DNA of 64,000 nucleotides from CAWKAV01 sp963847735. GTDB lineage: Bacteria > Desulfobacterota > Desulfuromonadia > Desulfuromonadales > BM103. How positions within the stretch are numbered: the first letter of the stretch is position 1; every line of letters begins with the position of its first letter. The stretch lies in the NCBI GenBank assembly GCA_963847735.1, contig CAWKAV010000016.1:124001-188000 (forward strand), given 5' to 3'. Made by a program: the position numbers and the translations under genes. Under the pieces are notes generated by a model. That model was given only the letters and a program-made list of their open reading frames with translations. It searched no databases and was not told where the DNA came from. Positions 60,127 through 64,000 of this stretch are shown piece after piece.

Positions 60127-61161
60127 TCAAAACTGGCTGATCCTCTCTCTCTTTGCCGTTTCCACTGCCTCCTGAAGAAGAGTCATCAGCTCCGCGCTCT
60201 CACGGTCGGGGTTGTAGCGGTCCGGGTCGGAACGGGAAAGGTTTCGTCGGCGCTCCGGATCGAGCAGTTGCCGGGCAAACCGGGTCAAGTCCTCCTCATT
60301 GTTGTAGAGAAGACCGTTGATATCATGTTTGACCACCGCGGCATTGCCGGGAATATTGCGGGCCAGGATCGGGATGCCGATGGCCGCCGCCTCAAGCAAG
60401 GTATTGGCAAGCCCTTCCGATTGAGAATTATTGAGTATGACATCGGCACCTCGCATGGCATTCGCCATGGCGGCTTGTGGGATGACGCCGAGGTAGCTGG
60501 CCCAAGGCCTTTTCGCTACTTCTGACAAAAAAGATTGACCATAATTTTCATCGAGAACCGGGCCGCAGAAGGCAAGCTGCAAAGTGGTCCCCTCTGCCGC
60601 AACCCGGTCGAACATGGTCAGCAGTCCCAGAATTCCCTTAACCGGGCGCAATCCCGCCGGGCAGAGAAAGAGGGTCCGATCCTTTGCCAGGGCATGCCTG
60701 TCGCGCAGAGAGTAGTCTGCCGTACCCAGAGTAATGCCCGGCACCAACACGCGCAGGTTGCCGGCCAATTCCGGATGACTTGCGGAGAGATTGGCAGCGA
60801 TGAGTGGATTTTGAAGAAGGGCGATTCGGGCCTGACGCAAGACCGACTGGATGACCTTCCCTTCCGCAGGGTCATCCAGACCGTGATTGACATCGGTACC
60901 GGTGAGAAAGACCACGCAGGGAAGCTTCAGGCCGGTGCTTGATTCCAGCCAGGGCTTGCCCGTGCGGTAGGCGTGCAAAAGCAGGGTGATGTCCGGGCAG
61001 AAATCGAGCAGCTGTTGCCTGAGCAGGCCGCCCGAATGCAACCGGGTGCCGTGCAGGGCTACATGGTGACCACGTTTTGCCAGCCCCTGCTGAAACCGCC
61101 TGGCCGTCACCCAGTTGCCGCTGGTGCGATCCTGCTCCGGCACAACGATCAGGATGCGCAT
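60127..61161 (-). CDS. Family 4 (GT-B) glycosyltransferase
   Basis: The 344-residue protein has the GT4 C-terminal signature (ADVILNNSQSEGLANTLLEAAAIGIPILAR) with the E-x7-E motif, and the N-terminal ARRFQQGLAKRGHHVALHG. The donor and acceptor are unknown. ATG 61161 follows gggga; its start overlaps the end of the HpnK-like deacetylase gene by 13 bases, so the two are coupled and probably act on the same glycan or lipid. Confidence 0.85.
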   Translation of the reverse strand: MRILIVVPEQDRTSGNWVTARRFQQGLAKRGHHVALHGTRLHSGGLLRQQLLDFCPDITLLLHAYRTGKPWLESSTGLKLPCVVFLTGTDVNHGLDDPAEGKVIQSVLRQARIALLQNPLIAANLSASHPELAGNLRVLVPGITLGTADYSLRDRHALAKDRTLFLCPAGLRPVKGILGLLTMFDRVAAEGTTLQLAFCGPVLDENYGQSFLSEVAKRPWASYLGVIPQAAMANAMRGADVILNNSQSEGLANTLLEAAAIGIPILARNIPGNAAVVKHDINGLLYNNEEDLTRFARQLLDPERRRNLSRSDPDRYNPDRESAELMTLLQEAVETAKRERISQF

Positions 61162-61982
61162 GGCAGTTCCCCAAAAGTACAGAGCCGGATCTTGCGGAGT
61201 GCGATGATCTCCTGAGCCTTGGCCGAGCACAGGGCGTCCAGTTCGATGCGGCGTTGTGGATTTTCGAACGGTCTGCCCTGCTCACGGGGGTAGCCGGGAT
61301 GGGTCATCAGTTCCCAGCTGCCCTGCGGTAGATTCTCCAGCAGAATGCAGAGAGTGCTGGTGTCAAGGCCATGCAACAGTGGCATCCCCAAAAGCCCCTG
61401 CGGCACCTTGATGCCGGCCGCAACGATCGTTGCATGTGCGGTGCCACCCAGGCGCCGGTACAAGTTCATCTCCTCGGCGAGGGAGTCGTGTGTCTCCGTA
61501 CTGCAGGGCTCTGCCGGCAGGGACGAGCGCATGGCGCCGATGCCGAACTCGCCTGCCAGCGCGACAATTATTTCGGTCAGCGGCGGAAATATCTGGCAAT
61601 GCTGATGGCCATCGAGGTGGTCGGGATCAAGTCCGCAATGCAGAACCAGTTCAATCTGGGCGGAAAATTCCTTGCGGATAGCGGTGTGGTCACAGGTTTC
61701 GGCTGACAGCTGTTGGCGCAGCCACTGCTTGCCCGGCAGATTGCCGCAGGCATCTGTCACCCCCTTGATCTGACCGGTCAGGGCCCGGCCTTCAGAGAGA
61801 TTCAGATGGACGCCGATTGGCAACCCGGTTGCCTTGACCTGTTCGACAGCCGTATTGAAAGACTGCCCGTTGGCGAGCAGCGAAGAGCTGGTGACGATCC
61901 CCTGCCTGAAAGCCTCGAGGATGCCGCGGTCGCGATCGGGGTTGATGCCGAGATCATCGGCATTGACAATTAATGAAATCAT
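61149..61982 (-). CDS. YdjC/HpnK-family carbohydrate deacetylase
   Basis: The 277-residue protein has the YdjC-fold metal motif (IVNADDLG, GVHLNLSEG, HLDGHQHCQIFP), which binds the catalytic metal in deacetylases such as ChbG and HpnK. HpnK removes acetyl from N-acetylglucosaminyl hopanoid intermediates, and similarity plus a partner glycosyltransferase makes that possible here; no other hopanoid genes are in view. ATG 61982 gives the family start (MISLIVNADD); its Shine-Dalgarno site is poor. Confidence 0.85.
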   Translation of the reverse strand: MISLIVNADDLGINPDRDRGILEAFRQGIVTSSSLLANGQSFNTAVEQVKATGLPIGVHLNLSEGRALTGQIKGVTDACGNLPGKQWLRQQLSAETCDHTAIRKEFSAQIELVLHCGLDPDHLDGHQHCQIFPPLTEIIVALAGEFGIGAMRSSLPAEPCSTETHDSLAEEMNLYRRLGGTAHATIVAAGIKVPQGLLGMPLLHGLDTSTLCILLENLPQGSWELMTHPGYPREQGRPFENPQRRIELDALCSAKAQEIIALRKIRLCTFGELPCAS

Positions 61983-62052
61983 GGAGGGGATTGTAAAGCA
62001 GGTTGGCGTTTTCGGCAATTATCTTGGCAGGCTCATAAAATCGCACTCATCA

Positions 62053-62535
62053 TCAGGCAACCACGACAACGGTGACAGTTTTCCGATCCTTGCCACTGCC
62101 GATAGTTATCTCTTCTCCGCAAACCCTGCCGAGCAGAGCACGACCCAGAGGCGACTCCGGCGTGATGACAATATACTCCGTGTCATCGCCGGCCAACTTC
62201 AACCCCCCTGCGGCAGGGCCCAGAAAGACCTGTCGGCGGCTGCCATCTTCGGCCTCGATGGTAACCGAAGCGGTCAAACGGATGGGTGTTTTTTCATCAA
62301 AATGACGCAGCGTCAGGTTCCGGTAATTCTCCAGTGACTGGCGAATTTCCTGGGCGCGGTTAGCGTGCCCTTGCGCTATATAGGAGGCTTCCAGCCCGGT
62401 GGTGTCATACTTGTTGTCGGGAAGACATTCTTCGTGCGTGGCGGCAGCATGGGCGGTTCTGGCCGCCTCTGTCAGGATGGCCAGGTCGGCCGTCAGGATT
62501 GCGATGATTTTGTTTAGGAGCGTTTCTTTGTGCAT
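62053..62535 (-). CDS. GreA/GreB-family transcription factor
   Basis: The 160-residue protein has an N-terminal helical hairpin with the family's acidic tip (ATHEECLPDNKYDTTGLEASY) and the C-terminal FKBP-like Gre domain (EYIVITPESPLGRALLGRVCGEEIT). Such proteins bind the RNA polymerase secondary channel and rescue stalled complexes or modulate initiation. The N-terminal hairpin is shorter than in GreA, so it may be a Gre-like regulator rather than a true cleavage factor. Confidence 0.85.
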   Translation of the reverse strand: MHKETLLNKIIAILTADLAILTEAARTAHAAATHEECLPDNKYDTTGLEASYIAQGHANRAQEIRQSLENYRNLTLRHFDEKTPIRLTASVTIEAEDGSRRQVFLGPAAGGLKLAGDDTEYIVITPESPLGRALLGRVCGEEITIGSGKDRKTVTVVVVA

Positions 62536-62749
62536 GGAAAGAGCTTCTCACAAGGATATGGATGGATGCAAGGTGGAGCAATGACACGAAAAGGTGGCCT
62601 CCCGATCGGGACACATATTTTTGGGTGTTTCGAACTTGGAATTGTAAAATCTGCAAATATGTATTAGTTGTTGAGTGTTGGGGTCGGCGCCCAGGAATAT
62701 TTTCAAGAGCTGGCCGCTATGAGTGCTTTCTTCCTTGCCGAGTGAATAC

Positions 62750-64000
62750 ATGACAAAAAAAACCGCAGCTCAAATTCTGGTCGATTGCCTGGTCGTCAAC
62801 GGCGCCGACCGAGTCTACGGAGTGCCTGGCGAAAGTTACCTGGCCGTTCTGGATACGCTCTATGGGCGAAATGACATTCACTTTTTGAATTTCCGTCAGG
62901 AGGGCGGGGCGGCCATGGCTGCCGAGGCATACGGCAAGCTCACAGGACGCCCCGGTGTCTGCATGGTAACACGCGGTCCGGGCGCGACCAATGCCAGCGC
63001 TGGCGTGCATGTGGCGTTTCAGGATTCGACGCCGATGATCCTGCTGATCGGCCAGGTTGGACGAGGCATGCTGGAGCGCGAAGCCTTCCAGGAGATCGAT
63101 TACCGGCGCATGTTCGGCCAGATGGCCAAGTGGGTCGCCCAGATTGATGATGCGACGCGGGTGCCGGAATTTATCAATCGCGCCTACGCCACCGCGACTT
63201 CCGGACGGCCGGGCCCGGTGGTCCTGGCTCTGCCCGAGGATATGCTACGCGAGCTCGTCGATGAGCCGTGCCTGCCACCACCGGCAAAAACCGTGCTGCC
63301 GGCCCCTTCGGCCCGGGACATGAGCGCCTTGGCGGCGTTGCTCGCTGCCAGCCAAAGACCGTTGCTGCTGATCGGCGGTGGCGGTTGGTCGACGGCTGTG
63401 TCCGATCATGTCAAAGCCTTTGCCGAGGCCAACCAGGTTCCGGTTGCGGCCAGCTTCAGGTGCCAGGATTACCTGGATAACGAACACTCTCATTATGTCG
63501 GCCACGTCGGCATCGGCATCGACCCCAACCTTGCAAAACGCGTCAGGGCGTGCGACCTTCTGATCGTGCTCGGTCCCCGGCTGGGCGAAATGACCACCAG
63601 CGGCTACCAGTTGCTGACCCCGCCGCAAACCGCCATGCCGTTGATCCATGTTCATGCCGACGTTGAGGAACTGGGGAGGGTCTACCATCCGACCCTCGCC
63701 ATCAATGCGGCAGCGGCGACCGCCGCCGCTGCTTTGTCCGCGCTCGATGCGGTGCAGCGCAAAATCGACCCCCACTGGTTGAGTGAAGCGCGGCAGGCCT
63801 TTGCGCTTTTCCGCCGCGGCCAGGATTCGCCCGGGTCCGTTCAGCTGCGGGCCATCGTCAAGTATCTGGGCGCTACTCTGGCCGCTGATGCAATTGTGAC
63901 CAACGGCGCCGGCAATTATGCCATCTGGCTGCATCGCTTCTTTGCGTATCGTCAGTATCGCACCCAACTCGCTCCCACCTGTGGCTCCATGGGCTATGGA
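62750..64000 (+). CDS. Thiamine diphosphate-dependent enzyme (acetolactate synthase-like), partial
   Basis: The frame is open from ATG 62750 to the window end (417 codons). The N-terminal ThDP PYR domain has the catalytic glutamate in NFRQEGGAAMAAEAYGK and GPGATNASAGVH. The central domain has LLLIGGGGW and GPRLGEMTTSGYQLL. The PP domain has just begun (VTNGAGNYAIWLHRFFAY) and is cut. It resembles the acetolactate synthase large subunit family, but the active-site context suggests a non-AHAS relative such as a benzoylformate- or sulfopyruvate-type enzyme; the missing C-terminus prevents a choice. Confidence 0.85.
   Translation, partial: MTKKTAAQILVDCLVVNGADRVYGVPGESYLAVLDTLYGRNDIHFLNFRQEGGAAMAAEAYGKLTGRPGVCMVTRGPGATNASAGVHVAFQDSTPMILLIGQVGRGMLEREAFQEIDYRRMFGQMAKWVAQIDDATRVPEFINRAYATATSGRPGPVVLALPEDMLRELVDEPCLPPPAKTVLPAPSARDMSALAALLAASQRPLLLIGGGGWSTAVSDHVKAFAEANQVPVAASFRCQDYLDNEHSHYVGHVGIGIDPNLAKRVRACDLLIVLGPRLGEMTTSGYQLLTPPQTAMPLIHVHADVEELGRVYHPTLAINAAAATAAAALSALDAVQRKIDPHWLSEARQAFALFRRGQDSPGSVQLRAIVKYLGATLAADAIVTNGAGNYAIWLHRFFAYRQYRTQLAPTCGSMGYG

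Overview
The window looks like chromosomal DNA of a strictly anaerobic, cytochrome-rich member of the Desulfuromonadia (Geobacter / Desulfuromonas / Geopsychrobacter type). This is an inference from gene content: an octaheme tetrathionate-reductase-family cytochrome with a DUF3373 porin, a PpcA-like triheme cytochrome, a diheme cytochrome, class III (anaerobic) ribonucleotide reductase, desulfoferrodoxin, ferritins, GatCAB, a MetH without reactivation domain, a heme-motif sensor kinase and a VC_2705-type acetate-like symporter. No insertion sequence, prophage or CRISPR array was seen, so this is ordinary core genome with several odd local features.

Layout. 0-1.4 kb: end of a TtcA-like tRNA thiolase and a PilZ protein (+). 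1.4-9.1 kb: a minus-strand operon gatC-gatA-gatB-mtnA-glnE; glnE, mtnA and gatB all carry frame breaks, as does the OmpA-like lipoprotein at 9.3-10 kb. 10-14.3 kb: tatA, then monoheme cytochrome - DUF3373 porin - octaheme cytochrome. 14.7-15.9 kb: a ferritin-like protein and ferritin. 16-18.6 kb: engB, a cobC-like phosphatase and cbiET. 18.7-19.3 kb: two inverted copies of a repeat. 19.3-22.9 kb: nikR, a pair of NrdR-like boxes, and nrdD (glycyl-radical domain on a separate 46-residue ORF) with nrdG. 23-24.2 kb: small membrane and cytochrome genes. 24.4-28.3 kb: murI, a GerMN protein and metH. 28.3-32.3 kb: a conserved hypothetical, a pseudopilin-like protein and a CxxCH-bearing sensor kinase with an NtrC-type regulator. 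32.3-39.7 kb: lipoproteins, an M48 protease, an MFS transporter, two FKBP isomerases, a potassium channel with a zinc ribbon, desulfoferrodoxin with an upstream leader ORF, and a PpcA-like cytochrome. 39.7-43.9 kb: a CBS/DUF294 protein divergent from a two-gene sodium symporter. 44-47.9 kb: a membrane protein and glyoxalase, an FGE-fold protein and a TPR protein, and tRNA-Thr. 48-51.6 kb: two trans-sulfuration-type PLP enzymes behind a SAM-I riboswitch, and cysK. 51.8-56.7 kb: a complete branched-chain amino acid ABC transporter (liv). 56.8-62.5 kb: glycerate kinase, a membrane PAS-exonuclease fusion, a glycosyltransferase, an HpnK-like deacetylase and a GreA-family factor. 62.7 kb to the end: a ThDP enzyme cut by the window edge.

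How the genes work together. Sulfur amino acid metabolism is dense (metH, mtnA, SAM riboswitch with PLP enzymes, cysK), and cobalamin synthesis (cobC-like, cbiET) would supply MetH. Electron transfer is represented by at least four c-type cytochrome genes. Oxidative stress and iron handling are served by desulfoferrodoxin and ferritins. The best leads are the split anaerobic ribonucleotide reductase (one in-frame amber codon separates the parts), the octaheme-porin-cytochrome operon, the membrane-anchored PAS-exonuclease fusion, and the leader peptide before desulfoferrodoxin. The frame breaks confined to 2.3-9.8 kb look more like sequence error than biology.
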